This document shows, in pieces, positions 22,028-33,900 of a DNA stretch of 64,000 nt. The notes under the pieces are model-generated. The model saw only the letters and a program-made list of their open reading frames with translations, was not told the DNA's origin and searched no databases. The position numbers were made by a program, and so were the translations under genes. Each line of letters begins with the position of its first letter. Positions within the stretch are counted from its first letter, which is position 1. Source of the DNA: Solanum dulcamara (lineage: Eukaryota; Streptophyta; Magnoliopsida; Solanales; Solanaceae); NCBI RefSeq assembly GCF_947179165.1, contig NC_077237.1, positions 56,888,023-56,952,022 on the forward strand, given 5' to 3'.

Positions 22028-22845
22028 AAGTCACCCCTAGATCAATTGACTCTTGGAGATTCTGGGTTTTGGAAATGATACAGTACTTCGGTTCCTGACA
22101 TCGCATATTCTTGGTTCCTAGCCTTGGTAGTTGTAGCTATTCTGTGTACTCGGCGAACTTATGGGGGTTCGTTCGGGTTTTTATTTAACTTGCGTACGAG
22201 TGTCCCGGCTGGGCTTATGGGGGCCCAGTTGGGTATAGTTAGCTGTAGCTCTCGTAGATAGTACTCTTTTCACTTTAGATGCTTATGTTGATTCCTATTT
22301 AGGCTTATTCCTCTTTTTTATATTGTTTTCACCTTTTCTGCTCAGTCGGCCTATGATGCCTACTGGGTACCTGTTGTCTTGGTACTCATACTACACTCTA
22401 CATCTACTTTCGTGATGCAGGACCGAGCACCAGCTACTGTCACGAATAGATCGATCTTGTTGTAGTCAAATTCGGAGACTAGGGTGATAACTTGGCGTTT
22501 TTGGATCACTTCTGTCTCCTTCAGAATGGATGGCCCGTCTTTTGCCTTCTGAGACTAGCCAGTTGTTTTATATCTTTTTGGTCCACTTTCGGGACTTGTA
22601 CTCATATTTTATTTTGTAGAAGCTCTGTACTTGTGACTTCCAGGTTCTGGGAGGGATCTTTAGTTGTTTAAAACATGTTTTGGTTTACTTCCGCTTATTC
22701 ATTCTGTTTACTTTTATAATTCAATGCTCTTATATAGTTTTTGCCTTCAAACACATTACTTGAAGTTCTGGGTTGACGGGTTGGCTTACCTACTAGAGGG
22801 TTATAGTAGGTGTCATCATGACCTGATGAAAAGTGGGTCGTGACA

Positions 22846-23460
22846 GTTTTACCCTCATTCTTTTTGGACCAATTTACTTTATGGTTAGAAGCAACCCCAA
22901 AATTTTCTCAATTAGAAAAAGAAGATAGACTTTTCATAGGGACTCCCTTAATGAACTTCTTTATGGAATTTTCTATCCCCTGGATTTTCAAGTGGACTAT
23001 TGAAGTCACTACAGATCCAGACAGTATGCCGTGTATTTGTAGATTATTTCATACCAAATTTTGGTCAAAATTAGTTCAGAAAGACCAGAATGGAAAGCTT
23101 TATGGACAGGATTTGTTAAATGATATTGGTGAAGCCATCATTAAATATGACAGATTTGATAAAATCAAGATTCCAGAAGAAGAAAGTCATTTTGCCAAAA
23201 TGACTAAAACATTGCAGATTAAAAAGGGAGGATTATTGTCCCAAGAAGAACTTGTTGCTGCTTACATGGAACAAGTAAAAAGAGATATTCAGCAACAATT
23301 TGGAACAGATGATGATGATTCCATGCCGGAGAATTCCGGAGAAGAGAATTTTTTTAATGATGCTCAAAGTTTACACAGTACAACCTCTAGTGAAATTCCA
23401 TATATTATTAAAAAGGCTGAAAAAGAGATTATGCAGTTCAAAAATAAAAAGAAAATTTAA
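22846..23460 (+). pseudogene. Unknown 3' ORF of pararetrovirus, second part (copy A)
   Basis: This continues the ORF interrupted at 12325. It encodes a hydrophobic Trp/Phe-rich segment (FFLDQFTLWLEATP), then a Lys-rich helix-like region and an acidic stretch (DDDDSMPENSGEE), ending KNKKKI at TAA 23458. Compared with intact copy C, three bases (TCA) at the insertion point are missing and no target duplication is present. Confidence 0.75.
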
Positions 23461-23639
23461 ACGGACTGCACAAGAAAACGACAGGCAGACAAAATTGATG
23501 GCATGAACAGTAGATTTCACTGTGCCAATAGTTATTTCACTATTCAAACGTTGAAAATTGGATGGTAACTGTAGATTTCTAATATTTGGAACTGTGTACT
23601 TTTTGACTTTTGCACATTTTACTGTGCACTTTTTTCAAT

Positions 23640-23646
23640 TATAAAT
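23640..23646 (+). promoter_or_regulatory. TATA box, copy A/B intergenic region
   Basis: TATAAAT in the large intergenic region, conserved at 51927-51933 and 59834-59840 but deleted in inverted copy E. Confidence 0.6.
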
Positions 23647-23749
23647 GAATGCATTCTGCATTCATTTCTTTAAAGTTTTGGAAAACCCCTTCTCTCACTA
23701 CTCTCAATTCTCTCTATTTATTGTACTATATAGTGTGTAATAGTTGTCA

Positions 23750-23759
23750 AATAAATAAA
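23750..23759 (+). terminator. Overlapping poly(A) signals
   Basis: Two overlapping AATAAA hexamers (AATAAATAAA) about 110 nt after the TATA box, conserved in all intergenic copies. Confidence 0.6.
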
Positions 23760-24175
23760 AGATTGAAGTTTGCTGTAACAACCCCAGGCTACTGGTGGTC
23801 CTCCAGGTACTTATTTCTTTCTTTTTTTTATATTTTTGTTTAACTTAGACCCATGATGGGCTAAGTACTTAAGTGTTAAATAATAACTAATATAGATTGT
23901 TAGAATACCAAATGGCAAAGACTCTAAAATAAGAGCTTTTCTTTAATGGGTTACGGTTTTGGTCAGGTTAAAGTTAAAACAATTTATAGTAAACTAAACT
24001 TAAAACCATGGCGTTGGTAAGCCCTAAAAGGGGTGTTCTCGACATGGTTTAGTGATGAATTAATTGGGTTAAAATCTTGTAATTCCGTTGGTAAGTCCTG
24101 TATGGCTGATGATATCGCCTAGGGATGTTACCGGTTGGATTTTAGATGATTAATTCATGGTTTACATAAAATATA

Positions 24176-24313
24176 TTTGACTTTGTAAAATTATCAGACC
24201 AAGTAAAATCTCCAATAACTCCTAAGGTCCTGCTCAACACTTGATTTGACTTTGTAAAATTACCATACCAAGTAAAATCTCCAATAACTCCTAAGGTCCT
24301 GCTCAACACTTGG
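24176..24313 (+). repeat. Two tandem 69-bp units upstream of primer site (copy B)
   Basis: Same duplication as at 11063. Units start at 24176 and 24245 and differ at a few bases (CAGACC versus CATACC). Confidence 0.9.
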
Positions 24314-24322
24314 TATCAGAGC
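24311..24322 (+). promoter_or_regulatory. Primer-binding site (copy B)
   Basis: TGGTATCAGAGC, a perfect tRNA-Met complement, followed by the leader to the movement-protein ORF. Confidence 0.88.
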
Positions 24323-24424
24323 CATGGAAGTATTCTAATAATTTATAAAAAGTTATTATTTAACACTTCTTGTTTAAACTCTCTGTTATTAGATTGGTTT
24401 AAAAAACAAAAAATTATTAAAAAC

Positions 24425-25432
24425 ATGTTAAAAGAACAAATAGATTTACGTGTTAATCAAGATTTATTAAATACCTGGACTATTCCTAAAGTAGATGTGC
24501 AAACTATTTATAAATTAAGCACAATTGAAAGATTTGCTGGTAAGACAACTGTTAAAACTACCGAATTAAGTTTTACCATGGAAAAAGAGAGTGATATTTT
24601 TCATCTTTTTACTCAAGATGATATTGATTACTATAAACATAAAGATTTTAATTATCTGCATATTGGATTAGTGCAAGTTACTTTTAAGCCTTTAACTTTA
24701 AAAGGTTTGCCTGAGTCTTTTATTGCGGCTTTAAGAGATGGTAGAAATTTAAATTGGAATAATTCTTTAATTGGTACTATCCAATCTAGTTTGGCTTATG
24801 GTACTGTTTATTTTAATGCCTATCCAAATTTAAATGTTGCATTATCTGATGTGAATGTTTTACAATCTTTGATTTTAAATGTAAAAATTAATGGTTATAA
24901 TTATTTACCTGGTACTGAAGTGATTTGTATTTGTACTAGAATTGTGTATCGACCTTTGTATACTTTATCACCTAGGTGTCGTATTGCTGACCACAATAAT
25001 GAGACTGTATTATTTGAAAATAATTTTTCTAAGTCTAAAATTATTACACATAGATTAATTAAATGGGAAGAAACTAATTTCCCTGAAGAATGGATTATTG
25101 AGGAGGCTGATGTCCCTCAAAACATTACTTGTGAAGATCTTGCTGAAATCTCCCAAACTTCAGATGGCACTGTTTGACTTCGTTTTAATAATGAAAATAT
25201 TCTTAGAATTACTAGTTCTTCTTCTAGATTAACTAGATCTATGTCTTCTTACATTTCTCCGGCTAATTACTTAGTAGATATACCATCTAGGGCATCTACT
25301 TCTCAGATAAGAGAAACTATTCCTCAGAGATTTGATCATATCATAATTGATAATAAAAATATTGCTAGAGGAGGAGATTTAAGTGAACCAACAGATTCTG
25401 AAATGAATTTTCCAAATGGTTTAGATGGATAG
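24425..25432 (+). pseudogene. Movement protein of pararetrovirus (copy B)
   Basis: A 30K-superfamily movement protein, which moves virus between cells through plasmodesmata. The core is seen in LVQVTFKPLTLKGLPESF, RDGRNLNWNNSLIGTIQSSL, YFNAYPNLNVALSD and VICICTRIVYR. The upstream start used in copy C (MDWFKK) is lost here (ATTAG), so the first ATG is 24425. An in-frame TGA at 25175-25177 breaks it, and copies A and D have the same stop. The frame stays open afterwards to TAG 25430-25432, overlapping the polyprotein ATG at 25425. Confidence 0.82.
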
Positions 25433-28400
25433 TAAACCCATCGATTTTAGCCCGGGTTCACCGGCAAGAAAACAAATATCTGAAGAATTTTTTTGTACAA
25501 ATTGGGAACCTTTTAGACAGTGGTTTTTTCAATCATTTTCCCCAGAAGAAAAGAAATATTTTCAAGAAGATTTTTATACTGATTTAGCTAAGGAAAATAT
25601 TTTATTATCATTTGTGCCTTGGTTCATGATTAAATATGTAGGTCAATATTTATCTGTCATTGAACATGAATATAGATTATCTACTGGTGATATTGTTATT
25701 TCTTCCTTACCTCCCATGCAATCTTTTGAAATCTATAAAGAAGGAAAAACAATCAATTTTACTGCTTTTGCTAAATTGTTTAATGATAAAAATGCTTTAG
25801 TAAATTGTGAACATGTGAATTTATTATTAAAACAGCAAAATTATGCTAATTATTATTTAAGTGTTTTAGGTGAACATGTTATGTCTTTACATAAGCATCT
25901 TGATAATTCTTTAAAACAAATTAAGATTTTACAAGAAAAAATTGATTTATTTACAAACAGAAAAGAGAAAGGAGAACAAAAGATTGTTAGAAATACTTTA
26001 CAACCACCTCCTAAAGTTCTTAATTTCAAAACAGAGTCTTCTGAAGATATTGAACAACTTTTAAGAGATAAACTTAAAAGTATTGATTTGTCTTCTCAAA
26101 ATAAAAATTTGGATTTACAACCTCAACCTGTTTTATCTGCAAATAAAGAAGCCTTTATTAAACAAAGAGCTCGTCATGATTCTTCTGTGAATAGGATTAA
26201 TACTAAATGGGCTGATAAACCTATTCAACGTATGTATTATTATAATAGACCTACTCCTGTTGATGTTTTAAATGAAGAAACGAAACATGTTTTTAATAAC
26301 AATTATAATTATCGAGAAATTTATTAATGGAACATTGATGGTTTTTAATGATAAACAAATTTTTACTACTGTACATAGAATGTTAATGTATAGTACTATT
26401 TCTAAAGTTAATAAGAATTTTGATAAAGAAATTGCTTATATGATTGTTGCTGGTTTTACTGGTCAGTTAAAAGGTTGGTGGGATAATTTTTTAAAAGAAG
26501 AACATTGTAAAACTATTATGAATACCACCACTGTTTCTACTATAGAAGGCCAATTAGCCTATCAAACTACTGATGAATCTACTTCTGAAGGCCAAGAAAG
26601 GGCCAATGCTGTTTATACTTTAGTCACTACAATGGTTGAACATTTTTGTGGTAGATGGACTGATGAAGCTGAAACAATTAGAACTACTTTACAGAATTTA
26701 CGCTGTAGACAACTGTCTGATTTTAGATGGTATAAAGATGTTTTCCTTAGTAGAGTAATGGAACTACATGATTGTAGTCATGAACATTGGAAGTCTAAAT
26801 TTATTGATGGATTGCCTTCTATTTTTGCTGAACGTGTTAGAAAAACTCTTCGTGGCACTGAAACAAAGATTCCTTATGAAAAACTTACTTATGGTAAAAT
26901 TATCAGTGTTTGTACTCAAGAAGGTTTAAATGTTTGTAATGAGATTAAAATGAATTATCATATAAAGAAAAATAGATTAAATGAAAAACAACAATTGGGT
27001 AAATTTTGTGACCAATTTGCTTTTGATATGCCTATTACTGCTAGAAAAGGAAAAGTTTACCCTTCTAAAGAAAAAGTTTTTCAAAAAATCTCACAAAGTT
27101 AAGCGTCGGGAATTATCTAAATCTGATTTAAAAGAGCTTCCTAAAAAATATAGGAAAATGTATAAGCGCAAAGTGGGAAAGAAAGATTATAAAAAGAATG
27201 TTAAATGCCATAAGTGTGGTAGATATGATCATTATGCTAATGAATGTAAGACTCAGGAGAAAATTAGGGCATTAGATTTGGATGATAAATTAAAAGATTC
27301 TTTGTGCAAAATTCTTTTATATTCTGATAAGGAGGATTCTATTTTTGGTACTAATGAAACAAGTTCTGATTCTGCTTCTTCTTCTACTGAAGACCAAGTA
27401 AAAGTTTTACAAAATGAAGATTTATATTCAGATTCTGATAGATCTTTCTCTGATGATGAATGTGAACCCTGTCAAAAGGGTATGTCTTGTGAAAAAGATG
27501 ATAGTTTGTATAATTTATTATCTAATTTTCAGGATTTAAATTTAGCTGTTATAGATGATGATAAGATTTTTGATATTTTAAAAACTGTTAAGGATAAAGA
27601 TTTAAGAAATAAGATTTTTGATACTATTTTTGATGAAGGAACCAGTAGTAGCAAGATAGATGAAAAATCTGTTGATATTATCAGACAACAACCTGCTTAT
27701 TATTCTATGGCTGATTTAAAACAGATTTTAAACAAAAGAAATTTCTTTTCAAAAGAGGTAACTACTTATGATTTAAGACAAGAAATTAATATTTTAAAGA
27801 ATGAATTTCTCTAGTTAAAAGCCCAAAACAAAAGTATGGATAAAAGGATTTTAAGTCTTGAAGATTCTAAAACATTTGATTTACTTTTACAGGCTAACAA
27901 ACCTGATGATAATCATAAACAAATGATGCTAGAACCTAATTTGCAGAATACTGATGAAGATTTTCTAAAAGAAATTAAATTTGATACTAATAGTGAATTT
28001 TTACAAAAACTTAGTATTATTACTTCACAAAAGTTCTATATTAATATCACGTTACAAATAGATTATAATTTTAGAAAAGAATTTATTGCTTTATTTGACA
28101 GTGGTGCAGATGTTAATTGTGTGCAAGAAGGGATTATTCCTTTGAGATATTTTCATAAGACTACTCATTGTTTAAGATCTGCTAATGGTAGTAGAATGAA
28201 ATTACGTTATAAATTACCTGAAGCATTTTTGTGTAATGATGGTATTTGTTTACCTCAAAGTTTTATGATTGTTGAAGATATTTCTTGCTCTACTATTTTT
28301 CCATTAAAATATTGGGATAATAATAAATTAATTGGGACTTACAAGAATAAAGATTTTCAATTAAATTTTATTACTAAGCCTTTTACAAAGACTATTAACC

Positions 28401-28531
28401 AGATTGTTGATAAATTAGTTTTAAAAAATCAGCAGATCGATTTTATTAAACAAGAAATTTTTCTATTAGAACTAGATGTTATTTTAAAATATCCTAAATT
28501 ACAGGAAAAAATATCCTTGTTGAAAACCCAG
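25425..28531 (+). pseudogene. Polyprotein 5' half (capsid and protease), copy B, broken and truncated
   Basis: This is the same protein as copy A's polyprotein up to the protease-RT linker. TAA at 26325 and two one-base insertions in homopolymers (near 26345 and near 27073) disrupt the capsid frame, and TAG at 27812 lies between the capsid and protease parts. The zinc knuckle (27206-27247) has Asp instead of Gly before the His, as in copy D. The protease DSGAD is at 28098. Translation ends at 28531, where a chromovirus LTR is inserted. The rest of this genome resumes at 48239 after loss of about 190 bp. Confidence 0.85.
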
Positions 28532-30683
28532 TGTAACAACCCCTAAAATATTGTATGTCGGTATTTCAATTCTCGATGAAAATAATACAGCCTCTGTATT
28601 TTGGGCATAACTCTTCATAGGTTGGTCCAAATTAGGTGATTCAAATTTCTGGGTAATCACAACATCCTTACCTACAACTTTCATGAAGAACATAACTTCA
28701 AATTCGGAGTATACGTAGGTCAAATAAATTAATCTTTGCAAGATATAGTGCTGTGACGGAATTGAGTGTTGATAGAAAAAAATTCATATCTCACTGTAGG
28801 TTGCTCCAAATTGGTTGATTCTTGAACGATATGAAACTAGTTCCATATCTACAATTCTTATGAAGATACCAAATCCTAATAAGGAATTTATCTTATTCAA
28901 ACGCAGCTTCGAAAACGAGTATTCTGTTAAAAAGAACTCATCTTACCTACCATGGAAACATCTAGATGCATTTGACATCATGCATGACATAAATTGTCCT
29001 CCATTTAACATCATCCATGACATCAATATATTCCATTAAATTTTCAGATTTTTTTTTATAATTATTTTATTTATTGTTAGGTCCCTCTTTCCCACCTATA
29101 AATACCCACCTTATTTCCTCATTTTATTCATCAAGCTTTCTTAAGCATTTCTTCTCTCTATATACTTCTTCTCAAATATAGTTTTAGTTTTAGTAGTATA
29201 AAAATACTACTCCGGTTATTCTTATACTCCGGGTAGTACACAAAACGCTCCAGCGAGAAGAAAAGGCTAGGGATCCAAGAGTATTCCAATTCGGAGTAAA
29301 CCTTCGGATTTAAGGTATGTAAGGCTTTCATAGCATCGGATTGAGTTCGTCCATGCGCCCAATATTTAAATTCATTATAATTGAGTTATAGTTGAGTTTT
29401 ATCCAAATCTTGAATTCTAAATGAATTAATTCTTCTTCTATTGAGTTAGATATATTTATGCATTAATATTATTATTATTGTTATCTCTCATATTATTGGA
29501 ATTATTGTTCATGGCTACTTTCCCATGAATCCTAATTGATTTGATGTTCATGAATATTTTTACACATGTTTTGAGTAAAGATGTTGTCTTTTTATTATTT
29601 TCATTGATAAAAAGAGAGTTATATGAATTAATACTATATATGTATTTTATTGAGTTTTGAAAGAGCAAAAGAGTTGAATTTGAATGAATTTGAGAAAATG
29701 ATATTTTGAGCAAGATGTTTTGATGAGATGAAAATGATGTTTTTGGGAGTATAATGATTTATGAACATGAAATGAGATGAGTTTGATGATTTAAATTAAA
29801 GTCCAATGAGACTAGATGATGAGTTTAATATGAGCACATATTTTGGGAGTAGTATTGAGCACCGAGTTGGGTAAGAGTTTAATTTACTCAAACCCCAGAA
29901 CTACGTAGCCAGCGTAGGATGTAGGCTATGCCTCTTAAGTCCCAAAAAGAGGACTTTGATGAATGGATCCAAGATGGTGATGTCCTTTACCCTGGCAAGG
30001 TATTGGATGGATGTGGCAACGACATCGCTTCGTTGTATCATCGCTAGCTCATAAGTGATGGTTGTCGGTTAGAGAAACTCCCAACTGAGTAAGCATTGCT
30101 TATTACTATTATTTATATTATTATATTTTAAACTTGCATTACATATTCATGTTGAGATGATGTTGAGTTTTGAGCTGAGTTTTCTCGAGAGGAGTTCTTG
30201 ATATCTGTCCTTACCTTCCTGCCATTTTACATACTCGTACATTCCACGTACTGACGTCATTCGACCTGCATCGTTTTATGATGCAGATACAGGTGTTAGA
30301 GATCCTCAACAGGCGCATCGTTGAAGATCATTTCTTTTCAGTTATTTGGTGAGTCCTTCTTGTATTCGAAGGAACTCCTTATCCTTTTATTATTGTTGAG
30401 TGTGATGTTTCTTTTGAGGTAGCCATGGATATGTCATTGGCACCATCTAAGAGTATTAGAGGCTTCATAGACAGAGTCTGATGATGTAATCGGAGTAGTT
30501 CTCCTTAGAAACTACTTCTTATAAAAATTATCTATTTTTCCTTTGATTATGACTAGCCCACATTAGTATTCTTAAGTCTTCCGCTGATGAATAAATAAGA
30601 AATGAGACCAAGTGGTTCTCTCGGAAGCCAGAAATGGTTTCTGAGTGCCGGCCACGCCTAGGGTACCCTCTCGGGGCGTGACA
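28532..30683 (+). repeat. Chromovirus LTR 1
   Basis: A 2152-bp LTR. It has a TATA box TATAAATA at 29097-29104, a T-rich pyrimidine leader after it and no coding frame. It differs from LTRs 2 and 3 by a 2-bp deletion near 28832 and a handful of substitutions. Confidence 0.95.
29097..29104 (+). promoter_or_regulatory. TATA box in chromovirus LTR 1
   Basis: TATAAATA in a C-rich context, conserved at 36335-36342 and 43573-43580 in the other two LTRs. It probably sets the start of the element's RNA. Confidence 0.65.
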
Positions 30684-30687
30684 AACT

Positions 30688-30699
30688 TGGTATCAGAGC
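30688..30699 (+). promoter_or_regulatory. Primer-binding site, chromovirus unit 1
   Basis: TGGTATCAGAGC, 4 bp after LTR 1; complementary to initiator tRNA-Met. Confidence 0.92.
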
Positions 30700-30900
30700 A
30701 CAGAGTTCAAGAGTCCTAGGGTATCTATGAAGCCGTGTCTAGTAGAGTCTTGTTTATGGGTGTGTCGTGCACCACACTTATAATCAGGAAGCTATAGGAC
30801 ATTAGGAATTATTTCACTTCTTTCATAATCTGAGTTCGTGCGATAGAGTTTAACTCTATAAAATCTTTCTTTCTAATTCGTGCGTTTACATGTTTCAGAC

Positions 30901-33900
30901 ATGCCTCCTAAACGTTCAGCTAGTCAGAGGAACGCTGCCAGCACTGAGGTTCCACGGTCAGTGATGCCTCCACGGAGAACTAGGGGCCGACCTGCAAGGT
31001 CTACTGAGGTACCCCAAGTACCTACTGTTCAGACCACTCCTACTTCTGAGGAAGATTTTCGAGGAGCGATTGCTATGCTCACTCAGTTGGTGGCTGCTCG
31101 CAATAGTAGCCAAAGTTCACCAACTCCTAGCTCTAGTTATCAAGAGCCGTCTGCTGCCACAAGGATCAGAGATTTTCTGAGAATGAATCCGCCGGTCTTC
31201 ACGGGTTCCAACGTTGATGAAGACCCCCAAAATTTCATTGATGAGATGTGGAAGATACTAAAAGCAATGCATGCTACAGAGATTGAGGGGGTTGAGTTGG
31301 TTTCTTATCAACTCAAGGATGTGGCAAATGTCTGGTATAACCAGTGGGAAGAAAGTAGAGGTGAGAATGCAGAGCCTGCTCTTTGGGATGAGTTTGAAAG
31401 AGCATTTCTTGATAACTTCTTTCCCCAAGAGCTACGTGAAGCAAAAATTGAGGAGTTTGTGAACCTCAAGCAAGAGAGTATGACTGTGAAAGAGTATAGT
31501 TTGAAGTTTATTCAATTGTCCAAATATGCCCCAGAAATGATTCCTCATATGAGGTCTAAGATGAGGAAGTTTGTCTCTGGCCTAGGCAAACATGTAAAGA
31601 AAGAATGTAAGGCAATGCTAATGATTTCTGACATGGATTTTTCTAGATTGATGGTGTATGCTCAGCAGATTGAGGATGACAAGAAAAAGGACCGAGAAGA
31701 ACACCTAAGCAAGAAGGCTAAGTCTGCTGGGCATGAGAATGAGCAGAAGCAAGGGAAGGGTAACAAGTCTTTCTTTCAGAAAAGGTCTTCCAATTATGCA
31801 CCTTCCCCAACAAATGCTTTTACACCTAATACCAGGTATGATCAGAGATCGCTAAGTCACCAAAACTTTCGATCTCAAGGTTCTCAGTCCCAATTAAGTA
31901 TGGCTCAAGGTTCTAGAGGAAAACCACCATGTGCTAGATGTGGGAGGCTCTATTTGGGAGAGTGTCGTGTGGGCACCAATGCTTGCTACGGATGTGGAAA
32001 GATAGGTCACTTCCAGAATGAGTGTCCTTCAAAAAGGCAGGGAGATGGAAGTAATAGAGCTCAGTTTTCTTTTGCAGCTCCACAGAATAGAGGTAATCAT
32101 AGAGGTGCAGCTTCAAGTGCAGGTGGGGGAACCAACCGTCTGTATGCTATGGGTAGTCGCCAAGACCAAGAGAATGCACCCGATGTTGTTACTGGTATGC
32201 TCCGAGTCCTTTCTTTTGATGTGTATGCATTACTTGATCCGGGTGCTACATTATCTTTTGTGACTCCTTACTTGGCTAGTAAATTTGAGATCCTTCCTGA
32301 GTGTCTTCTTGAGCCTTTCAGTGTGTCTACTCCTGTTGGTGATTCTATCTTAGCTGAGAGGGTCTATAGAAATTGTACTGTGTCAATCTATCATAGGGAT
32401 ACCATGACTGACTTAGTTGAGTTGGACATGGTTGATTTTGATGTGATTCTTGGTATGGACTGGCTTTATTCTTGTTATGCTTCGGTTGATTGTAGGACCC
32501 GAATTGTCAAGTTTCAATTTCCAAACGAGCCTATCTTAGAGTGGAAGGGGAATTCTGTAGTGCCAAGGGGTAAATTTATTTCCTACCTTAAGGCCAGAAA
32601 ATTAATCTCTAAGGGATGTATATATCATATAGTTCGAGTCAAAAATATTAATGATCAGACTCCATCTCTTGAGTCAGTTCCCATTGTGAATGAGTTTCCT
32701 GAAGTCTTTCCTGAGGATCTACCTGGAATCCCTCCTGATAGAGAGATAAACTTTGGTATTGATGTCCTTCCTGATACACAACCTATCTCCATTCCTCCTT
32801 ATAGGATGGCTCCTGCTGAGTTGAAAGAGTTGAAAGAACAACTGAAAGACCTCTTAGATAAGGGGTTTATTAGGCCAAGTGTCTCACCTTGGGGCGCTCC
32901 TGTCTTATTCGTTCGAAAGAAAGATGGGTCCCTTAGAATGTGCATTGATTACCGATAACTAAACAAGGTCACTATTAAAAACAAGTACCCTCTTCCCAGA
33001 ATAGATGATTTATTTGACCAACTTCAGGGTGCCACATGCTTCTCTAAGATAGACCTCAGATCAGGCTATCACCAGTTGAAAGTGAGAGAATGTGACATCC
33101 CGAAGACGGCTTTTCGAACCCGCTATGGTCATTTTGAGTTTCTTGTTATGTCCTTTGGATTGACAAATGCTCCAGCAGCTTTTATGGACCTCATAAACCG
33201 AGTATTCAAGCCATACCTAGATACGTTTGTAATTGTCTTCATCGATGATATTTTGGTCTACTCTAGAAGTAAGAGTGAGCATGCTAATCACCTTAGGATT
33301 GTCCTTCAAACTCTTAAGGAGAAGGAGTTGTATGCTAAGTTTTCAAAGTGTGAGTTTTGGCTTGAGTCTGTAGCATTTCTAGGCCATATTATATCTGGGG
33401 ATGGAATCCAAGTTGTTACTCAAAAGATTGAGGCAGTTAAGAACTGGCCCCGACCCACCTCTCCAACCGACATAAGGAGTTTCTTAGGTTTGGCTGGTTA
33501 CTACAGGAGGTTTGTTGAGGGATTTTCATCCATATCCTCACCATTGACTAAGCTGACTCAGAAGAAGGCTAAGTTTCAATGGTCTGATGCTTGTGAGAAA
33601 AGTTTTCAAGAGTTGAAAGCTAGATTGACTACTGCTCCAGTACTATCCCTACCCGAAGGAACATATGGTTTTGTAATCTATTGTGATGCTTCAAGAGTTG
33701 GGTTGGGATGTGTATTGATGCAGAAAGGTAAGGTCATTGCCTATGCCTCCAGGCAGCTTAAGACTCATGAGAGGAACTACCCCACTCATGACCTTGAGTT
33801 GGCAGCTGTGGTATTTGCTCTTAAGATTTGGCGTCACTATCTTTATGGTGTACATGTGGATGTGTTCACAGACCATAAGAGCTTACAGTATGTATTCAGC

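Larger units (their letters stand above)
12326..22845 (+). mobile_element. Non-autonomous Ty3/gypsy-type LTR retrotransposon with 3.41-kb LTRs
   Basis: The element begins TGTAATGACC and ends GTCGTGACA, with two LTRs of equal length (12326-15735 and 19436-22845). A tRNA-Met primer-binding site follows the 5' LTR by 3 bp. The 3.7-kb interior keeps degraded gag, protease and partial RT but has no RNase H or integrase. Comparing by eye I found about six differences between the LTRs (for example GATATC/GATCTC near 12527/19637 and GCCATC/GTCATC near 15702/22812), so the insertion is recent even though the interior is decayed. It therefore probably moved with proteins from another element. It lies inside the 3' ORF of pararetrovirus copy A. 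Confidence 0.93.
19436..22845 (+). repeat. 3' LTR of non-autonomous gypsy element
   Basis: A 3410-bp copy of 12326-15735, offset by 7110 bp with no net length change. It ends at GTGACA, directly followed by the second half of the interrupted viral ORF. Confidence 0.95.
23461..24310 (+). promoter_or_regulatory. Intergenic promoter/leader region between copies A and B
   Basis: No gene is present. It contains a TATA box (23640-23646), an inverted GAATGCATTCTGCATTC motif just after it, overlapping AATAAA signals (23750-23759) about 110 nt downstream, and then a leader of about 550 nt leading to the duplicated 69-bp units and the primer site. This is the promoter/poly(A)/leader order of a pararetrovirus pregenomic RNA, here driving copy B. 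Confidence 0.75.

Noticed and set aside
12326..22845. CRISPR-like reading of the regularly spaced repeats in the LTR minisatellite
   Set aside because: Unit lengths and spacers vary, spacers are related to each other and the setting is a plant retrotransposon.
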